A stretch of DNA of 64,000 bases from Leeuwenhoekiella nanhaiensis. GTDB taxonomy: Bacteria > Bacteroidota > Bacteroidia > Flavobacteriales > Flavobacteriaceae. This document shows positions 24,912 to 32,815 of this stretch, in pieces. Each line of letters starts with the position of its first letter. Position 1 is the stretch's first letter. A program made the translations under genes and the position numbers. Below the pieces are notes generated by a model. That model ran no database searches and had not been told where the DNA came from. It saw only the letters and a program-made list of their open reading frames with translations. The stretch is taken from contig NZ_KZ319288.1 in the NCBI RefSeq assembly GCF_002744755.1, positions 186,001 through 250,000 of the forward strand. The letters are read 5' to 3'.

Positions 24912-26912
24912 TTAATGCCAGTAGGTCATAATCGCTTTAAATTCGGGGGTATTGAGATAGGGTTTAAAGTGGGGATCGTATTGATATTTTGAAGAGGTAT
25001 ACAGATAGCCTGCAGCTACCGCACGTTTCAGGTAATTAAATACCTGGTCTTTATCACCAATGACCGCATAGTATCTGGAAAGTAAATAATCAATTTGTCC
25101 AAATTGATACTCGCCTCTTAAACTTTTGAGTAATTCAAGCTCCTCTTTTGCGGCTTCAGGATTGTCCTGTAGCGCGTAAATATTGGCTAAAAAGCCTATG
25201 ACTGCTAAATCTTCAGGATCCTGCTCTTTTAATTTTTCAAATTGTTCCAAAGCTTTACCGTATGCCTTCGAGTAGTAATAAGCTCTTGCGATATCAAAAT
25301 CAGCAGCCTCTCCTTCGGGCATTTTTAAAAGCTGTTTAAAGTAGACCGAAGCTGAATCCTCTCCCTGATTAATCAGGCTTTGTATTCCCGTATATAAGAG
25401 AAACTCGCTCTTTTGCTCCCCACTGAGTCTCAGACCTGGAGCCGTCAATAATTCCAACGGATCTTTACCCTTAGCCATGTAGGCTACCGCCAAAGGTTTC
25501 AAAAAATATTCCTGATCATTAAACCGGTACAAAGCGCCTGCATACTTAATGACCGAATCAAACCGCTTTAAAGCAAGATCTGAATAGGTTTTAATATAAA
25601 CCCGGTTGGAGCAGTAAAAACAATTCTCAGCATCAGAGTCTTTGGTGTCAATTTCCTGAAACACCGTATCTATGATTTCAGGACGATTGATGTACTGCAA
25701 ACCTACTGCAAGCATCGCTGCGTTGGTGTTCAATTCAAAAGGGGCCAGATCATACTCCCGCTTTAAATGCCGGTATACCTCCCGGTTATTTCCTTCTAAC
25801 AACGAAGAATACATCTGTACTATATTCTGCTGTCTGGGATTTGAACTGAAATTTTTAGTAATGATCTTCAAAATGGAATCTGCTTTTCGGTAATGAAGCT
25901 GATCGTAATAATAGGTAAGCTGAAACAGGCGAGGTTCAAAGTACTTAGGATCAATTTCAATGGCTTTTTCAATTAATTCAAGAGTGCCATCATCATATAC
26001 TGCTGCGTTCTTTGCCTCCAGAAAAGTCTCATAGGCCGCATATTTTGGAGGAGTTTCTTCAAAATCAGAATCTTTTTCTTCCGCAGTTATCAGGAAACCT
26101 AACAAACGTTGCTTGAGTTCTTCAATACAGTCTAAGGGATTATTGCTATCGCATTCAACAGGATCAAGCGAGATAAGGGTTTTATCCAGTTTACCATCTG
26201 TAATGCTACTTTGAAAGATGAGCCGGTTACCATTCAGAAAGAAATTACCAATTATGATCTGGGCGGGTTTAAAATAATCCTGTAAAACGGTATTTTTTTT
26301 ACTTCCGCTGAGCTGAGACTTAATAATGTTTGAATAATCTTCTACAACCTGAGGAGTTACCACCTGAGCAATATCTTTTTGGGTGATTCCGTGGGTAATC
26401 CAATCTGCCGCCATTTTTCCAACAATATCCAGCGTATCTTTACCCGTATTATTTTCAAATTTTAGAACTCCAATTTTATCCGTGTTTTTAAGAGTTATAG
26501 GACCGGCCAGACCGGCCTCGTTGGGTACCTGATTTTTAAAGAAGTTGTTGCGCACTACAAAGAATAACACCAGTGTGATTAGACAACTTACAATAAATAT
26601 GGAGAGAAAATAGTAGCGTTGAAAAGGGGTTTTACTGCCGAAAAAGCCTCTTTTAGAAGGCAAACTCCCCGTTTCAGCCATATGCTTTTTATGAATGGGA
26701 GCAATCTGAAATTTCCATATGTAGAAGATATACACCGGAAACCCTATTAGTAAAAGAATAAGCGCATAGGTTACCACACGGGGCGATAATCCCATAGGTT
26801 GCTGCAATGTAGAAATCACCTGAATTGCCAGCCAGCTGAATACTGCATAAATAGAAAGTTTCTTGAAAACTTCCTTATCCTGACATTCTTTTAAAAACGC
26901 ATTAAACCTCAT
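24912..26912 (-). CDS. Membrane TolB-like/TPR protein, first gene of the TIR-caspase cluster
   Basis: 666 residues. An N-terminal block resembles the FxxExKxRxVxxxxxxYxxxxWxxxQ start found in many cyclase-like TPR receptors (FLKECQDKEVFKKLSIYAVFSWLAIQV), with three membrane helices at about 18-38, 46-66 and 98-120. Next is a TolB-like nucleotide or ligand-type domain (IGVLKFENNTGKDTLDIVGKM), and the C-terminal 350 residues are TPR-like helical repeats, ending in FKAIMTYWH. The topology suggests a receptor with the TPRs outside the membrane. It is the first gene of the cluster and diverges from the small basic gene at 27018. Confidence 0.7.
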   Translation of the reverse strand: MRFNAFLKECQDKEVFKKLSIYAVFSWLAIQVISTLQQPMGLSPRVVTYALILLLIGFPVYIFYIWKFQIAPIHKKHMAETGSLPSKRGFFGSKTPFQRYYFLSIFIVSCLITLVLFFVVRNNFFKNQVPNEAGLAGPITLKNTDKIGVLKFENNTGKDTLDIVGKMAADWITHGITQKDIAQVVTPQVVEDYSNIIKSQLSGSKKNTVLQDYFKPAQIIIGNFFLNGNRLIFQSSITDGKLDKTLISLDPVECDSNNPLDCIEELKQRLLGFLITAEEKDSDFEETPPKYAAYETFLEAKNAAVYDDGTLELIEKAIEIDPKYFEPRLFQLTYYYDQLHYRKADSILKIITKNFSSNPRQQNIVQMYSSLLEGNNREVYRHLKREYDLAPFELNTNAAMLAVGLQYINRPEIIDTVFQEIDTKDSDAENCFYCSNRVYIKTYSDLALKRFDSVIKYAGALYRFNDQEYFLKPLAVAYMAKGKDPLELLTAPGLRLSGEQKSEFLLYTGIQSLINQGEDSASVYFKQLLKMPEGEAADFDIARAYYYSKAYGKALEQFEKLKEQDPEDLAVIGFLANIYALQDNPEAAKEELELLKSLRGEYQFGQIDYLLSRYYAVIGDKDQVFNYLKRAVAAGYLYTSSKYQYDPHFKPYLNTPEFKAIMTYWH

Positions 26913-26972
26913 TTGTTAAAAATAGGAAATAGATTTGTTAAAATAAGTCATCAAATTATTGATTTTTAACAA
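26913..26972. promoter_or_regulatory. Repeated TTGTTAAAA motifs in the divergent intergenic region
   Basis: TTGTTAAAAAT at 26913-26923 and TTGTTAAAAT at 26935-26944 are direct repeats, and the inverse, ATTTTTAACAA, lies at 26962-26972. All three sit between the divergent TPR gene (start 26912) and the small basic gene (start 27018). They could form operator sites for the TIR-caspase cluster, but the region is very AT-rich, so chance is a real alternative. Confidence 0.3.
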
Positions 26973-27017
26973 TTTATTTAGTAATATACTAAGGTGTAAC
27001 AAATAAAGACCAACGAT

Positions 27018-27137
27018 ATGTCAAAAGATCCAAAAAAAGAAAGCAAAACTTCAAAAAGGGCAGAGGGAAGTAAAGATCAAAAACCTAAAAAAGACAAACC
27101 GAAAGGAGGGGTAACTATAAATCCCAGAAAAGACTAA
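27018..27137 (+). CDS. Small basic protein (39 residues)
   Basis: Reads MSKDPKKESKTSKRAEG and on, ending NPRKD, with very many Lys residues and no hydrophobic segment. It has its own strong terminator two bases after the stop. Low-complexity basic peptides of this kind occur in Bacteroidetes and may bind nucleic acid, but no family is recognised. It diverges from the TIR-caspase cluster and converges with the metalloprotease gene. The coding call rests on the clean ATG-to-stop frame and the tight terminator. Confidence 0.5.
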   Translation: MSKDPKKESKTSKRAEGSKDQKPKKDKPKGGVTINPRKD

Positions 27138-27139
27138 AA

Positions 27140-27165
27140 AAAAGACCGGCAATTGCCGGTCTTTT
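27140..27165. terminator. Bidirectional terminator
   Basis: A perfect 11-bp stem (27140-27150 with 27155-27165), loop AATT, with A-rich and T-rich flanks on both strands. It lies two bases after the small basic gene and 23 bases beyond the end of the metalloprotease gene on the other strand, so it can serve both converging transcripts. Confidence 0.85.
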
Positions 27166-27188
27166 CATTTTACATCATGTTTCAGGAT

Positions 27189-29651
27189 TTAGCGTGGATC
27201 AAGAATAAGATCAATACGTTTATTTAAATCCTGTAAATGGTAACGGCTTAGGCTGTCACCCGTGCGGTTTGCAGCGCTAGCAGTTAAACGCTGAAGCGTG
27301 TTTAATTCTGCGCGGGCAATCGCTCTGATATCAGACTGACTTACGTTTACATCAGTCGCATTGCGACGTCCCTCCTGCTCTTTGGTAAGCAGGTACTCCA
27401 GACGATCAACATAAGCACGTTGTAAATTACGTCTGTAGGTGTCGATTTTTGCACCACGACGCAATTCACTGAATATTCCGTTTCTCAGGTCATCCATCAT
27501 TGCAGTTAGCGTGTATGCTTCATTTCCATTGAGGGTTTCATTCTCAATGATACGCGCCATTCTTCCAAAATCAAGCACGTTATTCAACGTACGAGACTGT
27601 GTGCTGCGAATGCGCTCAACCATACCATCGTGCTCAATTCGGTTTAAAATTTCAGTATCTATCATCCACTCTGGAGTCTCAAAAAGTTGCTCATTTAAGA
27701 AGGCCATGCTTTCTTTTTGACGTTCTTTAGGCACAGGAATAAATACGGGACCTTCCTGGTCGTAAGTCTTATAATACTCATAAACACCACCTATGTTGTT
27801 GCTCACGTGCCCCATATAGCGGTTAAACTGGCCCAGAACCTGACCGTATAAGGTTTCCAAATCATCGTAGTTCTTACCATCTTCTGCCGTCCAGGTGATC
27901 AGGTTAGGAACAATGCGTTTTAGGTTTTCAATACCGTAATTACTGGCTTTAACCGCATCATCTCCCAGGTCTTCGGTCTGTGCACTTGGGTCAACAACTT
28001 CCCATTGCTGCGCACCAAAACGATACATAGGATCACCGGCGTGTTCTAAAATCCACTCATCAAGAATTGGCTTTTCTTCCTTTCCTTCTTTGTCCAAAAT
28101 AGGTCTGTAACCCCATTTGATAGCGTATTTATCATAAATACCAATATTTGGCATCATGGAAACGCCTTCATCACCCGGCTGAGCGATGTAATTAAAACGG
28201 GCATAATCCATTATGGAAGGTGCGGTACCGTATTTTTCGGTAAAGCTCTTAGAACGTAACGAATCTACAGGATAGGCTACACTGCTTCCCATATTGTGGG
28301 GTAGTCCAAGGGTATGACCTACTTCGTGAGAAGATACAAAGCGAATTAAACGCCCCATAATCTCATCTTTAAAAGCTACACCACGAGCATCCGGATTGAT
28401 TGCTGCGGTTTGTACAAAATACCAGTTGCGTAATAAGGTCATTACGTTGTGGTACCAGTTGATATCAGATTCTAAAATCTCACCACTACGAGGGTCGCTT
28501 ACGTGCGGTCCGTTAGCATTCGGGATTGGAGAAGCTAAATAACGTACAACAGAATACCGTACATCTTCAGGAGACCACTCGGGATCTTCCTCTTTTGATG
28601 GAGGATCTTTTGCGATAATCGCATTTTTAAATCCGGCTGCTTCAAAAGCTACCTGCCAGTCTTCAATACCTTGTTTGATATAGGGTCTCCATTTTTCAGG
28701 GGTCGCGCGATCTATATAATACACGATCTGTTTTTTAGGCTCTACCAGTTCACCGGCTTTGAATTTTTCTACATCTTCCGGCTTTACTTCAAGTCTCCAG
28801 CGATCCAGATAACGCACGGTTTTACTTTCCTGAGCATCCAGCCCGTAATCTACCTGCCCTCTGGCAAACCAGCCTACGCGCTCGTCAAAATAACGTCGCT
28901 CCATGGGCTCTTTTGGCAATAAAACCATACTGGCATTCATCTCAACCGTAATTGAGCCTACGCTTTCATTACTGGGTGGATTCTTGGAATTGTAGGTTTT
29001 TACGTGACGTGCTTCAATATTCAGCGGATAACTCTTGAGGCTTTCGATATAGCTTCGGCCTTTATCTACCGAAGAAACTTTATACTCTTCACGATAATAT
29101 CCCGGTAAACCTAAAGACTGAACATCATCACTGTACAGATCATTAACCTGAATAACCGTTTTTGTTGAATCTTTACTGATCGCTTTAACATCGAAAGAAA
29201 ACAAAACCGGTTCAAAATTAGAATTGGTCACCGCCTCGTGAATAGGCAAGGAGTCTGCAGCAACAATCTGATGTGATACAACACGGAGTAATACCTTTTT
29301 ATCTTTCTTTTCCCAACGTAATACTTCAGTATTAGCCTTACCTCCACCAAAACCAAGTCCTGTAGCGGTTTTGGCAATACGACTTACCATCAGCATCTCG
29401 CGGTTGAACAAACTGTCAGGAATTTCGTAGAAATAATCGTCATCTACCTTGTGTACGGTAAATAGACCGGCATCTGAGATTGCGTCTTTGGTAATTACCT
29501 TATCATAAGGTTTGAGACCATTTTTTGATTTTTCTTCTTTTTCACTGGAAGCTGAGGCAGCTCCTTTTTTAGCCTGCTTGGTACTTGCACAGGAGACCAC
29601 GGTCATCACTGAGAAAGCAAAAGCAAGAATTGGGTACATTTTTATTTTCAT
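27189..29651 (-). CDS. Zinc-dependent metalloprotease lipoprotein (DUF5117/DUF4953 type)
   Basis: 820 residues from MKIKMYPILAFAFS. The signal peptide ends in VVSCASTKQ, so Cys is the likely lipidation site. The active site is HEVGHTLGLPHNMG, an extended HExxHxxGxxH zinc motif near residues 440-451, with SIMDYARFNY, carrying the Met of a metzincin-like Met-turn, further on. The regions on either side match DUF5117 and DUF5118 (GWFARGQVDYG, DINWYHNVMTLL). This is a Bacteroidetes family of large extracytoplasmic metalloproteases. The start at 29651 is preferred over 29675 because it gives the lipoprotein signal. Confidence 0.88.
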   Translation of the reverse strand: MKIKMYPILAFAFSVMTVVSCASTKQAKKGAASASSEKEEKSKNGLKPYDKVITKDAISDAGLFTVHKVDDDYFYEIPDSLFNREMLMVSRIAKTATGLGFGGGKANTEVLRWEKKDKKVLLRVVSHQIVAADSLPIHEAVTNSNFEPVLFSFDVKAISKDSTKTVIQVNDLYSDDVQSLGLPGYYREEYKVSSVDKGRSYIESLKSYPLNIEARHVKTYNSKNPPSNESVGSITVEMNASMVLLPKEPMERRYFDERVGWFARGQVDYGLDAQESKTVRYLDRWRLEVKPEDVEKFKAGELVEPKKQIVYYIDRATPEKWRPYIKQGIEDWQVAFEAAGFKNAIIAKDPPSKEEDPEWSPEDVRYSVVRYLASPIPNANGPHVSDPRSGEILESDINWYHNVMTLLRNWYFVQTAAINPDARGVAFKDEIMGRLIRFVSSHEVGHTLGLPHNMGSSVAYPVDSLRSKSFTEKYGTAPSIMDYARFNYIAQPGDEGVSMMPNIGIYDKYAIKWGYRPILDKEGKEEKPILDEWILEHAGDPMYRFGAQQWEVVDPSAQTEDLGDDAVKASNYGIENLKRIVPNLITWTAEDGKNYDDLETLYGQVLGQFNRYMGHVSNNIGGVYEYYKTYDQEGPVFIPVPKERQKESMAFLNEQLFETPEWMIDTEILNRIEHDGMVERIRSTQSRTLNNVLDFGRMARIIENETLNGNEAYTLTAMMDDLRNGIFSELRRGAKIDTYRRNLQRAYVDRLEYLLTKEQEGRRNATDVNVSQSDIRAIARAELNTLQRLTASAANRTGDSLSRYHLQDLNKRIDLILDPR

Positions 29652-29691
29652 AAAGTATTTTTTTGATCGCCCCAATTTAGAATTATGCTAA

Positions 29692-29728
29692 AACAAAACC
29701 TGTTAAGAAACTCTTAACAGGTTTTGTT
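29692..29728 (-). terminator. Terminator after the aldo/keto reductase gene
   Basis: A perfect 15-bp inverted repeat with a three-base loop (29694-29708 and 29712-29726), extended by two further A/T pairs. On the minus strand the hairpin ends in a short T-rich tail. It lies 82 bases beyond the aldo/keto reductase stop and before the metalloprotease start, separating two genes on the same strand. Confidence 0.75.
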
Positions 29729-29809
29729 AATTTTTCAAAAAATGCAACAACTGCCCGACGCTAGATGATTTTGATGAATGAAAAGCAAGCGTATTACCTA
29801 AATACTGAT

Positions 29810-30754
29810 TTATTTTCTACGACTTGCATCATCCAGAAGTTGCAAATCCTCCTGATCCAATTGAAGTTTTAATGCTTCGTCAAAAGCTTTTAACTGAGAC
29901 TCACTGGTAGCGCTTACAATAGGAGCTGAAATACCCGGTTGAGCCATCGTCCAGGCTATGGAAATCCCGGCCTGTGAAACACCGTGCTTTTTAGCTGTTT
30001 GTTGCAATGCTTTCAGCACAGCCTTTCCACGATCATCAAAGTATTTTTTAACAAAACGCTCCCGTTCTTTTCCCGAAGCATCAGCCGCATCATCATATTT
30101 ACCGGTAAGAAAACCACTCGCGAGGGTAAAATAGCTATTTACGCTTAGATTATTTTCTATACAAAAATCCCGATAAGCATCTTCAAAAGCATCACGCTCC
30201 ATCAGGTTGTACTCCGGTTGTATAAAAGTGTATTTAGGAAGGTTTTCGTCTTCTGCCAGTTTTAGAGCTTCCCGCATAACCGCTAGTGGGAAATTGGATG
30301 CTCCTATTTCACGAACCTTACCCGCTTTTATAGCATTGCGATAGACTGCTAATGTTTCGTGTTGCGGCGTGCTGTCATCGTATTTGTGACTGTAATACAC
30401 ATCGATATAATCAGTTTGCAGGCGTTTCAGGCTCAGATCGAGCTGTTCTGTTATATAGGGAATAGAAAGATCGGGGCTTCCCTTGCCCATAGGGCTTCCA
30501 ACCTTAGTAGCGATAATCACTTTATCGCGGTTTTTACGGGCCTGCATCCATTCTCCCAAAACGGTCTCGCTCTCTCCCCCGTTATTCCCTTCGGCCCAAT
30601 AGGAATACACATTTGCAGAGTCAATATAATTCAGGCCGCGATCCATAAGGGCATCCAGAAGTCTGAATGAAGTTTTTTTATCTGCTGTCCAGCCAAAAAC
30701 ATTTCCACCAAAAACCAGAGGTGGCATTTTAAAGCTTTGCATATCTGTTGTCAT
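29810..30754 (-). CDS. Aldo/keto reductase
   Basis: 314 residues, an NAD(P)H-dependent reductase of the AKR superfamily TIM-barrel type. The catalytic tetrad is visible: GLNYIDSANVY (Asp and Tyr), VIIATKVGSP (Lys) and DVYYSHKYD (His). The substrate-binding end has FIQPEYNLMERDAF. The substrate cannot be told. The start at 30754 (MTTDMQSFKMPPLVFGG) removes an odd basic leader present in the longer frame to 30796. It is separated from the downstream metalloprotease by a terminator. Confidence 0.9.
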   Translation of the reverse strand: MTTDMQSFKMPPLVFGGNVFGWTADKKTSFRLLDALMDRGLNYIDSANVYSYWAEGNNGGESETVLGEWMQARKNRDKVIIATKVGSPMGKGSPDLSIPYITEQLDLSLKRLQTDYIDVYYSHKYDDSTPQHETLAVYRNAIKAGKVREIGASNFPLAVMREALKLAEDENLPKYTFIQPEYNLMERDAFEDAYRDFCIENNLSVNSYFTLASGFLTGKYDDAADASGKERERFVKKYFDDRGKAVLKALQQTAKKHGVSQAGISIAWTMAQPGISAPIVSATSESQLKAFDEALKLQLDQEDLQLLDDASRRK

Positions 30755-30937
30755 ATTTTTTGATTTTCGGGTTTTACTAAAAATACAAAAGCCCAAGTGG
30801 GACTTTTACTACTCAACACCTAAATTTCTGTTAAGTCAAACAATACTTTTCGTTCTAAATCCCTTAACCAGTGTTTCATTTTTTTGTATTCCATTTAAAA
30901 AATGAATTATCTTTAAACTACCTCAAAACCAACATTG

Positions 30938-32086
30938 ATGAATTACCTCAAAAAAGAACTCTACCAACTGGTAGCAGATGATCCTAGAATTTTTGAGTTT
31001 ATTCAGGAATCATCTCTTGACGGAATGTGGTACTGGGATCTTGAAAATCCCGAAGAAGAATGGATGAATGCGAAATTCTGGACAACCCTTGGCTATGACC
31101 CTGCAGAAATGCCCCACAAAGTAGCTTCCTGGCAGAGTATCATTGACCCCGAAGATTTACAGCTTGCTATTGAAAAGGCTCAACGTCATTTTCAAGATCC
31201 TGATTATCCTTACGATCAGGTCGTGCGATACAAACACAAGCTGGGACATACCGTATGGATACGCTGCCGCGGTATCGCCATCAGAGATGAAAACGGTATT
31301 CCCAAACGTATGCTTGGCGCCCATACCGAAGTAACCGATCTTAAGGAAAAGGAAGAGGAACTGCGCAAAATAGTCGAGATTACGCGTGAGCAAAACGAAA
31401 AACTTCAGAATTTCACCCATATCGTCTCTCATAATTTACGGGCACATTCAGGTAATTTTGAGATGCTTTTGCAAATGGCAGCTCAGGAAATTCCGGGTAT
31501 TGAAGAGAACGAACTCTTTCAGCATCTCAAGACCACGTCTGAAAATCTGATGGAAACCATCACGCATTTAAATGAAGTAATCCTGCCCGGCACCCGACTT
31601 AAAGATTCGCTCAATCCTATAAAGTTGCACGAATCTGTAGCGAAGACTATTAAAAACCTGAGCTTCCTGGCTCAGGATAACAATGTGACACTTATTAATG
31701 AAATAGATGCCAATATTGAAGTTATGGGAATACAATCCTATATCGATTCGATTATTTATAACCTGATTTCAAATGGAATCAAATATCGTGCTCAGGATAA
31801 GGAAAGTTATGTGCGTATTAGTTCGTCATTAATCAATGACTCGGTGCACATTAGCTTTGAAGACAATGGTTTAGGAATGAATCTCGACAAAATGGGCGCT
31901 AATTTATTTGGAATGTATAAAACCTTTCACGGCAATAAAGATGCTAAAGGGATAGGTTTATTCATATCGAAAAATCAAATCGAAGCTATGGGCGGAAACA
32001 TCAAAGTGCGTAGCAAGCCCGGTCGGGGATCAACCTTTACAGTGGTGTTACCCTATCAACCGGTGAAAGTTGCGACTATATCTTAA
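30938..32086 (+). CDS. PAS-domain sensor histidine kinase
   Basis: 382 residues, no membrane segment, so cytoplasmic. Residues about 20-140 are a PAS/PAC domain (DGMWYWDLENPEEEW, VRYKHKLGHTVWIRCRG, GAHTEVTDLKEKEEEL). A short coiled coil leads to the phosphoacceptor box HIVSHNLRAHSGN, then an HATPase domain with NLISNGIKYR (N box), DNGLGMNL (G1) and GIGLFISKNQ (G2). No response regulator gene is next to it, so its partner is elsewhere. The ATG at 30938 is preferred; a TTG lies directly before it. Confidence 0.9.
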   Translation: MNYLKKELYQLVADDPRIFEFIQESSLDGMWYWDLENPEEEWMNAKFWTTLGYDPAEMPHKVASWQSIIDPEDLQLAIEKAQRHFQDPDYPYDQVVRYKHKLGHTVWIRCRGIAIRDENGIPKRMLGAHTEVTDLKEKEEELRKIVEITREQNEKLQNFTHIVSHNLRAHSGNFEMLLQMAAQEIPGIEENELFQHLKTTSENLMETITHLNEVILPGTRLKDSLNPIKLHESVAKTIKNLSFLAQDNNVTLINEIDANIEVMGIQSYIDSIIYNLISNGIKYRAQDKESYVRISSSLINDSVHISFEDNGLGMNLDKMGANLFGMYKTFHGNKDAKGIGLFISKNQIEAMGGNIKVRSKPGRGSTFTVVLPYQPVKVATIS

Positions 32087-32214
32087 GGAGGCGCAAGCAA
32101 AATCGATTATTAAGATTTGAACCAGCCGTACTAAAGTTCTGTTAAGCTGCAGTAAATCAAAAAATCGCCTGATTGAAATGGCGTAATTTAGTTGAAACAA
32201 CCAACCAAATTACT

Positions 32215-32352
32215 ATGAAAAATTTATTGCGAGCGCTTCTAGCGGGATACGGAGCAAAAAAAATAGGTGGCGGCCGTTGTGGCTGTATAGGAACTATCGT
32301 TGTATTTCTAATACTCTACTGGCTTCTGGGCTATGTTTTTAAGGTCTTTTAA
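32215..32352 (+). CDS. Small membrane protein (45 residues)
   Basis: MKNLLRALLAGYGAKKIGGG leads to a GRCGCIG stretch and one membrane helix (IVVFLILYWLLGYVF). The same type of small Gly/Cys protein occurs in Bacteroidetes, but no name is known. It lies 11 bases before the three-helix membrane protein gene, so both are probably co-transcribed. The clear ATG and in-frame stop support it, but its size leaves some doubt. Confidence 0.55.
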   Translation: MKNLLRALLAGYGAKKIGGGRCGCIGTIVVFLILYWLLGYVFKVF

Positions 32353-32363
32353 ACGTACTATCT

Positions 32364-32663
32364 ATGAATCAACTACTTCTTAAAAACATAAGATTGTGTA
32401 TACTGCTAAGTGTAGTCGTACTGCTATTACTTATTCCATTAGTCGCGATGCAGTTTAGCAGAGAGGTCAACTGGACGGGTTTTGACTTTTCGGTGATGGC
32501 GGTTTTGCTTTTTGGGACCGCAATTTTGTGTGAATTCATCCTGCGAAAGGTAAAAAGCTTTAAGAATCGCGTTTTAATTTGTGGAATTGCCTTGTTTCTG
32601 TTTTTCGTGCTTTGGGCCGAAATCGCAGTTGGTATTTTTGGCAGTCCGATAGCTGGAAGCTAA
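32364..32663 (+). CDS. Small three-helix membrane protein, unknown function
   Basis: 99 residues with three hydrophobic segments (about 7-30, 38-58 and 70-92) and little else: MNQLLLKNIRLCILLSVVVL, FDFSVMAVLLFGTAILCEF and VLICGIALFLFFVLWAEIAV. Basic residues between helices 2 and 3 (RKVKSFKNR) give the likely cytoplasmic side. It follows the 45-residue membrane protein by 11 bases. No family is recognised with certainty. A bidirectional terminator closes the unit. Confidence 0.6.
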   Translation: MNQLLLKNIRLCILLSVVVLLLLIPLVAMQFSREVNWTGFDFSVMAVLLFGTAILCEFILRKVKSFKNRVLICGIALFLFFVLWAEIAVGIFGSPIAGS

Positions 32664-32776
32664 AAAAAATGTAAAATAACTAAGAATAAATCAACGAGCC
32701 ATCTAGAGGAAAAGTAACCTAAATTTGAGTTAAGCCTTGTGTTATAATACACTTTGGTGATACTAATAAATCCATA

Positions 32777-32812
32777 AAAAAACTCCGAAGCTTTAAGACT
32801 TCGGAGTTTTTT
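32777..32812. terminator. Bidirectional terminator
   Basis: A 14-bp perfect stem (32777-32790 with 32799-32812), eight-base loop, A-tract on the left and T-tract on the right. It serves the small membrane protein genes on the plus strand and the molybdopterin oxidoreductase gene converging from the minus strand, whose stop lies four bases away. Confidence 0.85.
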
Positions 32813-32815
32813 GTT

